A stretch of 64,000 nt of DNA from Eucalyptus grandis (GCF_016545825.1 NC_052613.1:5518001-5582000); one strand, 5' to 3'; counted from the stretch's first letter, positions 1 through 12,118 are shown. Notes: a model not told the origin generated them from the sequence alone. Numbers and translations: made by a program.

Positions 1-374
1 GTTCAAAGAAAGCTTACAAGAAGTTGAGATCTGTCTCGCTTCCCCAAAAGTTTCAGCCCCATCCCATCCACATTAATTTGATAAGAGAAGTGAGATGCTG
101 GGACACATGAGGCAAGAGATGGACGAGGTGAAAATAAAGCAACACAAACTTCCAACCCCAAGTACTTCATAGTTCATCTGAAGAATTTACACCATTACAA
201 GCCCTAAATACACAGAAGCAAAAGAACAGTGACAGCAACTGCAACGGTAGAACTACTGCAAATAACAAAAGGGTGCATGTACATTATCATCGGAAAGCAG
301 AAAGAAGTGAAATGTGGTACTGCAACACAACACACCCTGACATTGTACATCTCTGTTAGTAGGCATGACCAACT
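1..374. other. 3' flank / probable 3'UTR of the HVA22-like gene
   Basis: No coding signal is visible. The stretch lies directly downstream of the minus-strand HVA22-like stop codon and is probably its 3'UTR and termination region. This is inferred from position only. Confidence 0.4.
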
Positions 375-2325
375 CTAGAATTTGAAGTAGAACATTATAA
401 TAATGATAGTCCTCTTCAAATCCACAAAAGCCCCCCTAGTTTCAGACTTATGAGCCTGCACGGAAAGAGAGAAGAAATTAAGTGGCTTCACAGCTATACC
501 GAGACATCAAAATCAGATTATGAAACACAAATTTCTCAAATAATTTGGTGCTCTGGTGGTAGTCAACCAGAGACATAGGAGAGATTGCATCAAGAACTGT
601 TTACTCTTCAGAATCTAGCTAAGTCGTACCCTATGGATGATATTTTCGAACTGTTCAGTTCCATGCTCTTCAATATACTTCTCTGCAGCTGTCAAAATGT
701 CATCTGGCTTTTTAAAGACATCCTCCTTCCTTGGGACATACCAGATGTTAATAGTCTGAGGGTTGACAAAGACGGGCCTCACAAAATGTTCATATACATA
801 TGCAGCACCGCTGAAATATGGTATGACCAACCAGCAGGTCAAAATCAACTTTGCATATGGCCATATGGGGACCCTGCCAAAGATTCAAGAATCTGTAAAG
901 ATGTGAAGACCACAAAGCCTATGCAAAAACATGTCCTAGACATGTAACATGTGTCTTCTGTTTACTAGGAAATCCTCCATGGAACTGCAAGTCCATAATA
1001 CAATCAGGAAAGGCTGAGGGAATGAAACAGATCACTTTCTATTATTTAACACGACATAAATAAACACAGCCTTGATTGGAGATTACCAGTCCCTGACAAC
1101 ATAATGAGAACAATGCTTACTGTTGGCGATTGCTTTTTTATTCTATAACCTTAGCAGACATTTTAATGCAAGAACACTAACCACACAATATCATTCTCAA
1201 TCTTTATCTTTTTTACCAAAGTCACTCTGCTAATCAAGTAGGACGCTGATGATACCCATCTTAAGAATGCAGCAACCGGCCGAGCACATCCAGGAGGTAG
1301 AATAGTCCTATATCTAAAGCATTTGATGACACTATGACCTAGAAGATTGACAAAAGCTTCAACTACCAGGGGATTGCTACGAATCAGGTCACATCTGCAT
1401 TGCCGTTGGTATTTATGACATCCCATTCCCACCTATTTGCGCATACAACTCATTCCAAAAAGTAGAATGGCTAACAGGCCTTGGAAGTATATTGCAGGCT
1501 ATAAGAAAAGGTCAACCTACCCTGATTATGAGAGTCTACAATGATGTGCACTGAATACAGCTCTTGCAACACAATCCTCAAAAAACCATCTTGACATTCT
1601 TTGTAAACAGCAATTTACGTGACTTTGATGCAATAGCAACACATTGCAAACTGCAATAACTACTTCATGGACAGCAAAAGGAATGCAATTTACCATTCAA
1701 GGAGTTTGTTAAAGGTGAGCTCAAAGAGAGTGAGAAGGGAATACAGAACCCAATAGGTAAGCCACTGCTGATCATCTATAGGAGATTTAGTCTCAATTGC
1801 CCTGACGGAAGCATACCTGTAAGCAAAATGATTTTGATCAGATACAAAATCAACTAGGATTTAAACCACAATATCAAAGTAAAAGCGAAAGGAAACTAAA
1901 AATTTCAGTTAATGTGATCAGAAACCGACTTACAGAGGATACACAAGACTGATAACCGGCCTGAAACAAAACACAATGGATCCCGAATTAGTTCACCCAT
2001 TAACTAAAACGCATAAAAACCACAACTTCAACAGATTCCACGTATGCCCCTTTAGCTCTATACACCAATTATCAACTTCAAGAGATTCCAAGTAAAGCCC
2101 TTCCGCTCCGTACACGAAATTACCATCTTTAGCTAGCTCACACGATCAAAACGCATCAACCCAATGGTTTTTTTTTTCTTGTTTTGCAAGAATTTTGGAT
2201 TCTCCAGGAAAAGATCAAGAAAGAAATGGTGGGGAAAGCGAATGAAGGGGAAAGAAGGCGTACCCAGCAAGCACATCGAAGTTCTTCAGCACCACCTTGA
2301 GAAAGCTTCCAGCTCCCGATCCCAT
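375..2325 (-). CDS. HVA22-a-like protein (TB2/DP1/HVA22 family, ER membrane)
   Basis: Five-exon model on the complement: 2325-2264, 1960-1934, 1816-1694, 873-630 and 455-375. All introns are GT-AG, the exon phases agree, and the product is 178 aa, close to the family's usual ~177. The start MGSGAGSFLKVVLKNFDVLA is typical of HVA22-a proteins. Family signatures follow: GPVISLVYPLYASVRAIETK, then WLTYWVLYSL, then LILTCWLVIPYFSGAAYVYE and YVPRKEDVFKKPDDILTAAE. The family (REEP/Yop1-like) has hydrophobic hairpins that shape tubular ER; some plant members respond to ABA or stress. The last exon is the least certain. The acceptor at 456 has a very good pyrimidine tract, but reading straight through instead stops at 615 (156 aa, ending VRLS). 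The annotated tail is unlike the usual acidic/tyrosine-rich C-terminus, while a +1 frame after a six-C run (431-436) would give one. Confidence 0.88.
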
Positions 2326-2984
2326 TATTCCCTCTCAAATGCGCGTCTTCCTCAGCGTCCTCCTCCGTCAAATTACAGCCCTTGCGTGTTGCAGAAGAGA
2401 GAAAAAGTGTAGTATTATTATAGGGTTTCAGGTAGAAATTAGTTCGAGAGATCGAGAGAGAGAGAGAGGACGGAATCCAAGCTTTAAAAAAGGCAGAGAC
2501 GCAAAAGCATTGGAAGACAAAAACATGGGAGCCCCCGAAAGCAGATCGCAGGAATTCATTCGGTAAAGCGCATCACGGTTTCGGTGAGCTCAGCCGTTCG
2601 GCCAATCGCGACGCGCCACGCGGGACAATCAGTTTGACTCTGACTCCGATGGCTTCGGACAGTGGATTCGGTTGCCGGACTACGGTGCGCCCTCAACCAC
2701 CGGATCTTTCGACGGCGGTGGGTTCGGACCGTTCGGTTGCGGCAGATGAGATCCCAGGAAAAAGCCCCTGGTCCCCGTCGAAACCACGAAATTGCCACTT
2801 CGCGTGTGTTCTTGATTTCATCACACGATGGTCTCCTGTCTTCTTCCGTGCGTTCTGTCTGCAGATCGGAGCTTTACGGATTTAATGATTTATGGCGATG
2901 GATGGATTCTTAATAAAGGTTCCACCTCTAGTTTGAAGATGCTATACTTTGCTCTACCATCTATCGTTATCAAACGGAATAAAG
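2326..2984. promoter_or_regulatory. 5'UTR/promoter region upstream of the HVA22-like gene
   Basis: Non-coding sequence upstream of the minus-strand start at 2325. It contains a short GA tract (about 2450-2470), a common 5'UTR feature in plants, and a GC-richer stretch at 2570-2800. No defined promoter motif is claimed. The small open frames here do not resemble known proteins. Confidence 0.4.
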
Positions 2985-3375
2985 ATATAAATAATTCTTG
3001 AACCTTCATAATATATATAATTTAGTTCTTGAAATTTTAATTTGATTGTTATAATATTTGAATTTTAGTCTATTCATAAACTTTTAATTTCTTCTATATA
3101 ATCTGAATTTTTATATTTGTTCGATATAGTTCTGAAAAGTATGAAATATTCAATATAATCTTTTATTAATTTAAAAATACAGATCATATTGAATATTCTC
3201 ATATAATTCAAAGAACTATATTATGCACGAAGATAAAATTCGAGAATTATTCGAGAATTACATTGAATAAATTATAAATTCAAGAATCAAATTGAGGCTA
3301 AAATATAAAAGTTCAGGAATCAAATTGGATCAAATTGGATATTCAGTTACAATCTAAGGACTATTTATGTCATTT
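2985..3375. mobile_element. Possible MITE-like TIR element (AT-rich)
   Basis: An AT-rich block whose ends are imperfect inverted repeats. The left end reads ATAAATAATTCTTGAACC; the right end, in reverse complement, reads ATAAATAGTCCTTAGATT. Both are followed by related AATTTGATT/CTTGAA motifs. No clear target duplication was identified, and the boundaries are approximate. Confidence 0.35.
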
Positions 3376-3604
3376 TCTATTATCGACTTGCCTATGCTAA
3401 CTGCGCTGAGTTGAAACTACTGTCTTGTAAGGTTTTCGAAGTGAAGCAGAGCAGAGAACCCCACAAACCCAGAAAACTGATTTGCCCTTTATCCATCATC
3501 CATGTACAGACTGCCGGTCCAAGATGCTAGAGGGGATAAAGCAGAAGGAGCAAATTCAAGAATACGATGGTACAGGTTCCTCAAGAATCTAAGAACTGGG
3601 TTTT

Positions 3605-5772
3605 TTACAGGCCATTGTCGGGGCCGGTTTCCTCATTGCTGCGACCGTTATCGCCGCCACAAAGCGGGAGTTCATTCCTCCAAGGGGCTTGGTCGCCGAG
3701 GAGCTGTGATGGCCACGAATCTGCAGAAGTGGGGTATCTCGGGTGTGGCTTGCTCACGTGTGGGGCGTGCACGGGATACGACGAGATATCGGGTTGAAGG
3801 GGGACAATGAACACTGCGTGCGTTTGCTGCAATGGCTGCTCCACGGTAGCCAACCCAGCAGCGTCTCCAGCAGGTTGGGTACATTCAGGAGGTGGTGCAT
3901 TCAGATCAGGCTTCGACTCAGCTACCCGGGCTCTCAGCTCGCTCTGCAATTTCTCTACTTGGGCTTCTAATGCAGAATTCTCCTCTTTCAGCTCATTTTT
4001 CTCGACAGTCACCTGAACCAGCATTTCACAAAGTTATCGCCCCTAGAACTTTAAAACAAACCGATGCCAAATGAAACATCAAGAAATTTTTAGTTTGATG
4101 ATCACATAGAAGAGTGAAATAGTCAAATGACAGGAACTTTCCAAAGCAGAGTCCTACGTTCACATTTGTGTTAAAAGAAAAATTGACATACAAAAACTAA
4201 CAGGTATGAATGTTCTATTTATAGAGGAAATAAGTTTCAGAGTGATGGGCAAGGACACGAGACCGAGAATGGTTGACACACCAAAATTTAGGAGCCTACA
4301 TTTCAGGAACAGTGGACATGCCCAAACATCAGCATCAACAGAGATTCAATAGAAGTTAGTACTTACATAGCGAGACTCAGACACAAGAGCAACATTCTCC
4401 TTTTTAAGATCCTCAATCTGGCCAAATATTTCTTTCAATAGGCGAGCAGCTTCACACAGTATTGAGGCCTTGCCATTGTTCTGCTGATTCAGTTCTGCAC
4501 AAGATACTTACCACAATGAGGTCAAATCCAAACGGAGTGATTTGAGTTACTAATTAGAATAATAATATCTGAGCAGATAAACTGAAAAGGAGATAGCATC
4601 TTGCTACAACATTTAGCAGATGATATGGTCCATTAAACAAGATGATAATTACCAAGTGCATTTGCCAAATCTTGGAAAAGCTCATTCAAATGCTCACGCT
4701 TTTGTTTCTCCCGCTCGGCTTTGTGAATTCTTTTCGGTACTTTACCCTGAGTCTTTTTGCAAGGAGACGACCTGCAAAGGCAAAACAAACATTTATAAGG
4801 CCACAAAGCATAGAATGAAAATGATTCGAAACAGCGCATGTCCATGCCATGCCAAGAAAATGAATGGTCTGAGAATTTTATCAGATTGAAAACTGGATAA
4901 CCCTGTCCATTTTTACTAGATGTACACAGCAAAACAGTCTGAAGCCCTAAGGAACAATCAGTAAAACAAGCACTTAAAAGATTCATGTTTAAAAGATAAT
5001 GCTGATCTTCCATCTAGGATTACCATTTCAAGTAAAAGCGCACGTGTCAGTTAGACTTAATGTCTACAAAAGAAACATTAAAGCCAACTCCAGATATAGA
5101 AAGCCAAGACTTGTACCGTTTCTACACTTTACCATAAAAAATTCAAGATCAAGTTATAATTGTTAATTGCTAAATTCAGGCATAACCAAACTTCTCGAAC
5201 ATTTTTTCCCATATAAATTGGTTGGCATATCTGTAATGATACAAGCAACTAGTAAATTAAGCCTATACACACCACATCTCAACTAACACTTACCACCAGT
5301 TGATTACAATGATGCACTAATTCAGTTAACAGAAGCCTAAAGCTCCATTAAACTTATGCACTATGTGGATCTAATGATATTTTGAACCATTCAGCTTACG
5401 GTCCTTATGTCTGACACAAGCAAAATGACCTTGTCAATCTCATTAACTATGCAGGCTTCCATCGTAGTTTGAAGCTAATAAGCTCAACTTTAGGAACCAT
5501 TAGGCAAACTGACACTTGTTCTCAGTCAATGTTCATTATGTTGAACGAAAGTGCATGCCATCTGCTCAACTCAAGGTTCATCGGCGTGATTACTTGCATT
5601 CCACACACCAATTACACGCAGTATGGACTCCATGAACTCAGAGATGCACAGCAGTCACAGCAACCATGATCAACCAAAACGGCCAAATGGGAACTAACCT
5701 TCCTGCCGATAGCGATGCCTCCGCTGCCCCGTTGGAATTGTCGCCGGATGACGTGGTCGCCTCCGAAACCAT
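3605..5772 (-). CDS. PYE: bHLH47/POPEYE-like transcription factor
   Basis: Four coding exons on the complement: 5772-5699, 4771-4653, 4494-4367 and 4012-3605. Phases agree and the product is 242 aa; Arabidopsis bHLH47 (PYE) is about the same length. The basic region PKRIHKAEREKQKREHLNEL carries the H-x3-E-x3-R DNA-contact pattern. Helix-loop-helix residues follow (FQDLANAL, then ELNQQNNGKASILCEAARLL). A leucine-zipper-like coiled coil comes next (LKKENVALVSE, then VTVEKNELKEENSALEAQVE). The C-terminal region contains DLNAPP, a DLNxxP-type EAR repression motif. In Arabidopsis, PYE is a nuclear repressor in the iron-deficiency response that binds promoters of iron-homeostasis genes. The same role here is inferred from homology. 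The start is supported by MVSEATTSSGDNSNGAAEAS and a good donor after AAG. Confidence 0.92.
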
Positions 5773-6290
5773 GGTTGCCGTGGTGCTAACGCAAATCACT
5801 GAAGAAACCAAACGAGGCCGATCAAACTTCTATTTCATTTGCCCAACAATATGCAGGCACTAGCCAATTCCACAACTAATCTACAAAATTTGACCTTCTT
5901 CTTCTGCAACCAAACACAGAACTACCCAGGTCCTATGGCACAGAACCCAAATATTCATTCATAGCCCAGAAAACAAAAAGAGATCTTTCGACCAGAACCG
6001 AATCGGGAAACCATCAAATTAAATCCCCAGACAAACAAAGCACCAAGATCAAGCCTAGGAAGACAAGAAAATCAAGAATCACAGAAACCGGAGCAAGAAA
6101 AGAAAAGAAATCTCAACAGGCAAAGCAGAGATCCAAAATCAAACCAAACTAACTGCTAATGGAGATAAACAGCGTGAATTGATCTACCTGGAAAAAGGGC
6201 AGATTCCCAGGACAACACCCAAACGATGAATCGGGACAATTCCCTAAGAAAGGCAGAAAATTTCAAGAAATTCTAGGGTTGGAGAGAGAG
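5773..6290 (-). other. 5'UTR of the bHLH47-like gene with a probable 389-bp leader intron
   Basis: On the complement, CCAG|GTAGATC at 6188/6187 looks like a donor, and TTTCTTCAG|TG at 5799/5798 like an acceptor with a pyrimidine-rich tract. That gives a short second leader exon (5798-5773) abutting the ATG. This is predicted from splice-site quality only. Confidence 0.5.
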
Positions 6291-6372
6291 AAGAGAGAGA
6301 GAGAGAAGGCATATATGATTGAAGGAGTAGGTATGAGAGAGAAAGAAAGAGCGAGAGAAGAGAGAGAGGAAC
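6283..6372. repeat. GA/CT-rich tract in the bHLH47-like leader/promoter
   Basis: An interrupted GAGAGA run, seen as CT-rich on the gene strand. Such tracts are common near plant transcription starts. Below it (about 6380-6520) is a short non-repetitive promoter segment. Confidence 0.7.
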
Positions 6373-6537
6373 ACGGACACAGGAAGGAGCGTGGCGAACA
6401 CCTGCCGATGCGAAGCTTAGAAGCGTGTGCTCTCCTCTCTCCACGTGCCCTTCCTCCACCCCTTTTGTCTCCTTCCTCCTCCCCCTCTTGCATTCCACCC
6501 CAGATCAGCACCCCCCATCACATCCCTCAAAAAAATA

Positions 6538-7560
6538 AAAATAAAAATCAATTTTTTTTCAAAATAATACTTCTTTTTCGGAAAATGGGTCGTTGAGAAA
6601 ATCGATCTGCGAAATCAAGAACGAATTTTTAATCGGCAAACCCAGAGAAAACCTCGTGATTCGACAAAATCGGCGCTAAAAATTTCAGCTTTGGCCACGG
6701 ATTCTGGATAATTCCGAAAATCAAAAAAGAAAAAGAAAAAAAAGGGGGACAGGAAGGAGGAGGAAGGCGTGTGGCGTTCACGAGCTGGATGGATGGAGTG
6801 ACCGAGGAACGAGGATGATGTCGAGGTCCGGCCTTTGTCTGGCCCACTCGAAGCGTGTGCCTTCCACGCTCGGCAGCCTTCAACTCGTCTTCTTCTTTTT
6901 TTCCCTTTTTAGAATTTTTAGAATTACGGGAAAAAATTATATATGAACCATACATATACCCTGATTTATTCTTTTTTTTTTTCAATTGCTGACAATTTCA
7001 AGAATCGTTAAGAAAACTATGCCAGCACAAATTTTAAAGAAAATCAAATCATTAAAAGAGATTCATGCCGAAGCAAATTAAGACCAATATTATTACTCGT
7101 CAAAGATTTTGGTGATTGCCCGTTCTCATGGTGGAAGGTACTTACATATTTAGAGAGCAACGAATGAATGAAAAATTCCCAACTTAAAAAAAATATATAT
7201 TATGAGTTCGGGACATGATACGTGACGTTTAGAACATTTGATCATCGAATTAAATATTGCATTAGTCAATTCCTTATGTGAAGGTATGTTGTGTCAGGGC
7301 ATGGTGTTTCAATGGTTCTTGTGTTTTAAATGTTAAAACTTCATAATGGGCCGGTTCAAAGCCAGAATCTTGAATTGACCTCATGTGTTTCGATTCCTTT
7401 TTGAAACCGAGAATCAAATTGACAAGGCTTGGAATTGAACTGCCCAATACCTCAATTAATTCTTTTTCAATTGCTGATAATTTCGAGAATCGTTAAAGAA
7501 AATTAAATCATTAAAAGAGATTCATGCCAAGGCAAATTAAGACCGATATCATTACTTGTC
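6538..7560. repeat. Long direct repeat R1, copy a
   Basis: Copy a of a dispersed direct repeat. Shared landmarks include TTTTCAAAATAATA near the start, GGCGTGTGGCGTTCACGAGC (about 6765), TAGAATTTTTAGAATTAC (about 6910), ACTCGTCAAAGATTT (about 7097), ATTTAGAGAGCAACGAATGA (about 7149) and a GGGCATGGTGTTTCAATGG block (about 7298). The same order recurs in copies b and c. The open frames on the complement at about 6985-6629 and 8322-8134 are conserved only because the DNA is duplicated; I see no gene. Confidence 0.7.
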
Positions 7561-7975
7561 AAAGATTATGTTTTCTAATAATCCATTTTATAGGAAAATG
7601 ACAATAGTGTTGAAACTTGAAAATAAAGTGAAAAATATTTTCTAGGATTTGGCCAATAAAGGAGGAAAAAAGAAAGAAATAAAAGGAAAAATAGAAAAAA
7701 AAAATAAAAATAAAAATCTCAAATGATTAAAAATTCGAATTTTAAGAAAAAAAAGGAAAAGGTGTTTGGTGGAAAAAAAGTGTTGGTCTAGAAGTGAAAG
7801 AAAAATGATGGAAAATATTTTCCTCTTTCTAAAAATGGTAAATATTATCTTTTATATTTTCCCGATCAGTTATTTTTCGTGAAATAAATGGCAGAAAATT
7901 TAAAAAAGTTTTATTAAAAGTTATTTTCCGTAATTATTTCATGAAAAATGAGTCGTCCACCATAACATATCATTC
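7561..7975. other. AT-rich spacer between R1 copies
   Basis: Very A/T-rich, with GGAAAATATTTTCC-type palindromic motifs that recur at about 20230-20290. It is possibly the remains of a small TIR element. No gene was seen. Confidence 0.3.
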
Positions 7976-9985
7976 CTTCAAAAATATCAATTTTTTTCAA
8001 AATAATATTTCTTTTTGGGAAAATGGGTCATCGGGAAAATTCATCTGCGAAATCAAAGTGCGAATTTTCAATCAGCCAATCCAAATAAAGCCTCGTAACT
8101 CGACAGAATTCGTGACGAAATCGCTCCAAAATTTCAGCTTTGGCTGCGGATTCTGGATAATTCCGAAAATCCAAAAAAGGAAAAAAAAAAAAAAGGAGGA
8201 GGAAGGCGTGTGGCGTTCACGAGCTGGAGGGATGGAGTGACCGAGGGACGAGGATGATGCCGAGCTCCGGCCCTTGTCTGGTCCACTCCAAGCGTGTGCC
8301 GTCCACGCTCGCCAGCCTTCACAACTCGTCTTCTTCCTTTCTTTTTTTAGAATTTTCAGAATTACAGAAAAAAAAAATTATATGTGGACCATACATATAC
8401 CCTAATTTTATTTTTTTCAATTGCTGAAAATTTCATGTGTCGTTAAAGAAAACTATGCCAAAACAAATTAAAGAAAGTCAAATCATTAGAGAGAATCTTG
8501 CCAGACCAAAATAAGACTAACGTTATTACTCGTCAAAGATTTCGGCAATTGTTCGCTCTCATGATAGAACAGATTTACACATATATTTTTACTAAAAATA
8601 AATTTCTATTCATTATCAAAATGATATATGAAAATAAATCTCAAAAGTCACAATAACAAAAGTAAGCCCGTAAAGCTCCAAAATAAATAAATAAAACTAG
8701 AAATTAAAGCGTTTCACTAGAGCATGATAGTCAGAGATAATCATAGACTTGTCCTTCAAGAATATATTTGGGACTACATCGAAATGAAAGGATCGGCGGT
8801 CAATAAATGAGTCACAGTGCAATATCAATGATAAGCATGTGTCGGGATCTCTATTTGTAATTACGGTTTTGCCCTCTGGCAATATACACCTAGGTTTACC
8901 ATCCCTAGTACCATCATCATACGGAGACAACATAAACATGTTGAAGAAATTCATATTTGACACTTGTAAGAGCAAGCCTCGAAGCCAATGTGAAGTGTCA
9001 AACCTTTGAATAAAAACATGTTGAATGAATACAAATTTGACACTAAAACTGCCGTGAACTCCATTGAAACTAGAAGTGAAGTACTTATTCATTAAAACTC
9101 CAAAACCTAAAATTAGATCGGAGAGAAAAACTCCCAATATAAGATCGGGAGAGCAGAACTCTCAAATCTAAAACTAGATTGGGAGAGTATGGAAAGAAAC
9201 AAAAGGGAACAAAAGGAAAAGGAGCTAGGAGGGGAGGGAGAGATTTAGGTCAAATCCCTCCCCTCCAGAAGTGGAAAAGATGAAGAAAGGTTCAAAGAGG
9301 GAGGGAGGGAAAGGGAGTGGGAGAGGAGCAATAATAACAAATTCCAAACTTGAACACATATATAGCATGAGTTCGTGATGTGATATGTGACGTTAAAAAC
9401 ATTTGATCATTGAATTAAATAACTATCGCATTAGCCAATTCCTTGTGTGAAAGTAATAGTGCGTCAAGGCATGGTGTTTCATTTTTAAATATTAAAACTT
9501 AACAATGGGCCGCTACAAAGTTAGGATCTTGAATTGATCCTGTGGTTTCATTTCTTTTTAGAACTGAGAATTAAATTGGCAAAACTTGGAACTCAATCGC
9601 CAATTCCAAGCTAATTCCAAGCCAATTCTTGATTCTACTTGAGAAACGGGATACTTCGTTTTTTTTTTTTTTTAATTTTTAAATTTGGGACAAGTGAAAG
9701 CAAGTCTGGTAAAAGTGGAAGAAGAGTGAAATCAAACAAAAGGCGAATGCAATGCAGTGGCTATCATGGACAATCGGCAGAATATAAGATGGAAAAGAGA
9801 GAGGGAGATGGATTGTCAGGCCTTGAGCAACGGAGAGAGAGAGAGAAGAGATCTATGTGGCTTTGGTTTTTACCTGCAGCTTCTTTTACACTTTCAAGTT
9901 AACACGAGAGAGAGAGAGAGAGTTTGTGACGAGAAAGATGATAGGCCCCTAAGTTTAGGTTTATGAGGTTTTAACTTTTTCAAAA
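7976..9985. repeat. Long direct repeat R1, copy b (interrupted at 8589-9325)
   Basis: Matches copy a from TTTTCAAAATAATATTTC onward and carries the same GGCGTGTGGCGTTCACGAGC landmark at about 8206. The match to copies a and c breaks at about 8588 and resumes at about 9326 (AATTCCAAACTTGAACACAT). From 9690 it also matches copy c through CAAGTGAAAGCAAGTCTGGT and the GCGAATGCAATGCAGTGG block. Confidence 0.65.
8589..9325 (-). other. Insertion within R1 copy b carrying an unidentified 146-codon frame
   Basis: This interval is absent from the equivalent places in copies a (about 7145) and c (about 11575), so it is an insertion or is deleted from the others. On the complement it holds an open frame at 9137-8697 that I do not recognise (it contains GKPRCILPEGKTVITNRDPD). 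No membrane segment or catalytic motif stands out. The flank has repeated GATCGGGAGAG-like words typical of LTR or leader sequence. Boundaries are approximate. Confidence 0.35.
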
Positions 9986-10561
9986 GAAAAGAACATTCCA
10001 AGTACCAAAATTTGGTACAAGGAAAAACTTAAATGCTAAAAATTAACAAAGTGGCATTTAAGTGTCATTATTTTTGAAAAATGGGATACTTGAATACTAC
10101 ATCCGGCGAATCCCGTTGAAATCTTATGTTGTAATTTTTTTTTTTTTTTAAATTTTGCTCCCATACATGGTTTGTTGGAAAGCTAACTTAGCAAAGAAAC
10201 ACAAAAACGACGTCGTTTTGGCATAATTTGAATTTTAATATATAATTAATTAAATTAAATTTTAAATTATTTTTTTTAAAAAAAAGGCCTTAGCTGATGG
10301 ATGCCTTCATCTTCCTTTTTTTTTAATTTTATTTTAAATTAAATTTAATTAATTTTTATATTAATTATTTACTCACGTTAGTATGTAAAATAACATCGTT
10401 TTGCACTTGGCTCGCCACGCTAGTTTTGGTTGGACTTTCTCGCCATAGGCACTTGGTTAATCTATTTTATTTCGATTTTAGCATTTAAGTGTCACTTTAT
10501 TGAATTTTAGCACTTAAGTGTTCAATAATGTCAAGTTTTGGCACTTTAAGTGTCCTAGACA
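9986..10561. mobile_element. 576-bp non-autonomous TIR element with an 11-bp target duplication
   Basis: Flanked by identical CTTTTTCAAAA at 9975-9985 and 10562-10572. R1 copy c (about 12260-12275) has the uninterrupted site, so this is an insertion into copy b. The ends carry related inverted motifs: AAGTACCAAAATTTGG on the left, and in reverse complement AAAGTGCCAAAACTTG on the right. Both are followed by repeats of CATTTAAGTG/CACTTAAGTG. The long duplication and subterminal repeats suggest a Mutator-like derivative. No transposase is present. Confidence 0.6.
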
Positions 10562-10572
10562 CTTTTTCAAAA

Positions 10573-11339
10573 TTGTGACATTTTCTAATTGTATAAGATC
10601 TTTTGGTACATACAAACATAAGCAAACTTGTTGATGTTGAAAAAGTGGTGCAGCGTTGTCGCATAGTTTACAGAGATAATGTGTTTGATTCTTTAAGCGT
10701 GCGCTGAATGAATTCTTTTTAGGTAAATCGGTTTCTAGCCCGTTGACTTGGAACCGGCCAGTTTAAAGCTAGAAAGATAATTGGTCTAGTTTCCGGAATC
10801 GGGAACCAGCTTTAAACCACTGGTGTAAGGCTGGTTGGGCCCCTGTACTCTGCAAAGTTGAGAGGACATGAGGTGGGCTCACAACTCACATTTATAATAT
10901 ACAGTATGACTTGAGGGGCGAGATATACAATCAGAGGTCTAAGTTTGAAAAAGAAAATGAGTATGAGGTAATTGCCAATATATTTAGCCTCACTGATGTA
11001 GTTAAAAAAAAACAATTATGATTCCATCCTCATGAGTAGTGGCGATGATATCTTGTAAATCGAGATGGTCTTAATTTGAGACGTGTTATAATAATTAAAC
11101 GTTAAATCCACAAGGCGTGATTTAATATTTAATTATTTTAACAAGATGAATAGGTTGCCTATGCATATTGTTGAGCTATGTGGTAATCACACATCATGAA
11201 ATTATATATAATTTATTTGCATTTGAATAAAAAAAATTTAAGACGTGTGGCAAGTTATTGTCATTTTCATATCATGGTAGAAAGCAGATGCATCTACTCA
11301 TATTCATTTTGAATTAATGTTGTTGTATTTGATACTAGA
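10573..11339. other. R1 copy b distal part and flank
   Basis: Continues the match to the copy c side: ACATTTTCTAATTGTATA (about 10579) against about 12278, and GCCAATATATTTAGCCTC (about 10974) against about 13971. The end carries the GAGCTATGTGGTAATCAC motif that recurs at about 14110 and 14388. No gene was seen. Confidence 0.4.
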
Positions 11340-12073
11340 TCTTTTTTTTAGAAATTAGAATTATGGAAAAAAAAAAATGTGCAAAACCATATACCCGATT
11401 TTTTTTTTCAATTGCTGAAAATTTCATGAATCATTAAAGAAAAAAATGCCAAAAAAATTAAAGAAAATCAAATCATTAAAGAGAATTATGCCGAAGTGGT
11501 TTACAACTAATGTTATTACCCGTCAAAGATTTTGGTGATTGTCCGTTTTCACGATAAAACACATTTACATATTTAGAGAGCAACGAATGAATATAAAATT
11601 CTAAACTTGAACACATATACATTATGAGTTCATGACCTGATTTGTGACATTTATAACATTTGTTCAAATTAAATAAATATCCCATTAGCCAATTCCGTGT
11701 GTGAAAGCGGTGTCACTTCAGGGCATGGTGTTTCAATAGTTCCCACGTTTTAAAGATTAAAACTTCAGAATGGGCCGGCTCAAAGGTAGTATCTTGAATT
11801 GACCATGTGGGTTCCAATTCTTTTTCAGAACCCAGAATCAAATTGGCAAGGCTTGGAACCAAATTGCCTGATTCTTATTTGATTCTTGATTCTACGACAA
11901 TCAGGATTCTTCTTTATTTATTTATTTTTCGAACAAGTGAAAGCAAGTCTGGTAAAAGAAGAAGAAGAGTGAAATCAAACAAAAGGCGAATGCAATGCAG
12001 TGGCCATCGTGGACAATCAGCAGAAAATAAGATGAAAAGGAGAGGGAGATGGATAGTCGAGCCTTGAGCAACG

Positions 12074-12118
<45 letters not shown>

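Noticed and set aside
1163..1432. 89-codon open frame on the complement
   Set aside because: Lies wholly inside the large intron between HVA22-like exons 3 and 4 and does not resemble any protein.
3502..4074. Plus-strand frames of 60-102 codons
   Set aside because: Antisense shadows of the last bHLH47-like exon.
6629..6985. 118-codon complement frame, repeated at 8134-8322
   Set aside because: Conserved only because the R1 DNA repeat is duplicated; A-rich lysine tail and no known domain.
9639..9902. Plus-strand 87-codon frame, related to 11807-12067
   Set aside because: Shared by R1 copies b and c but runs into GA repeats and differs in reading frame; no domain.
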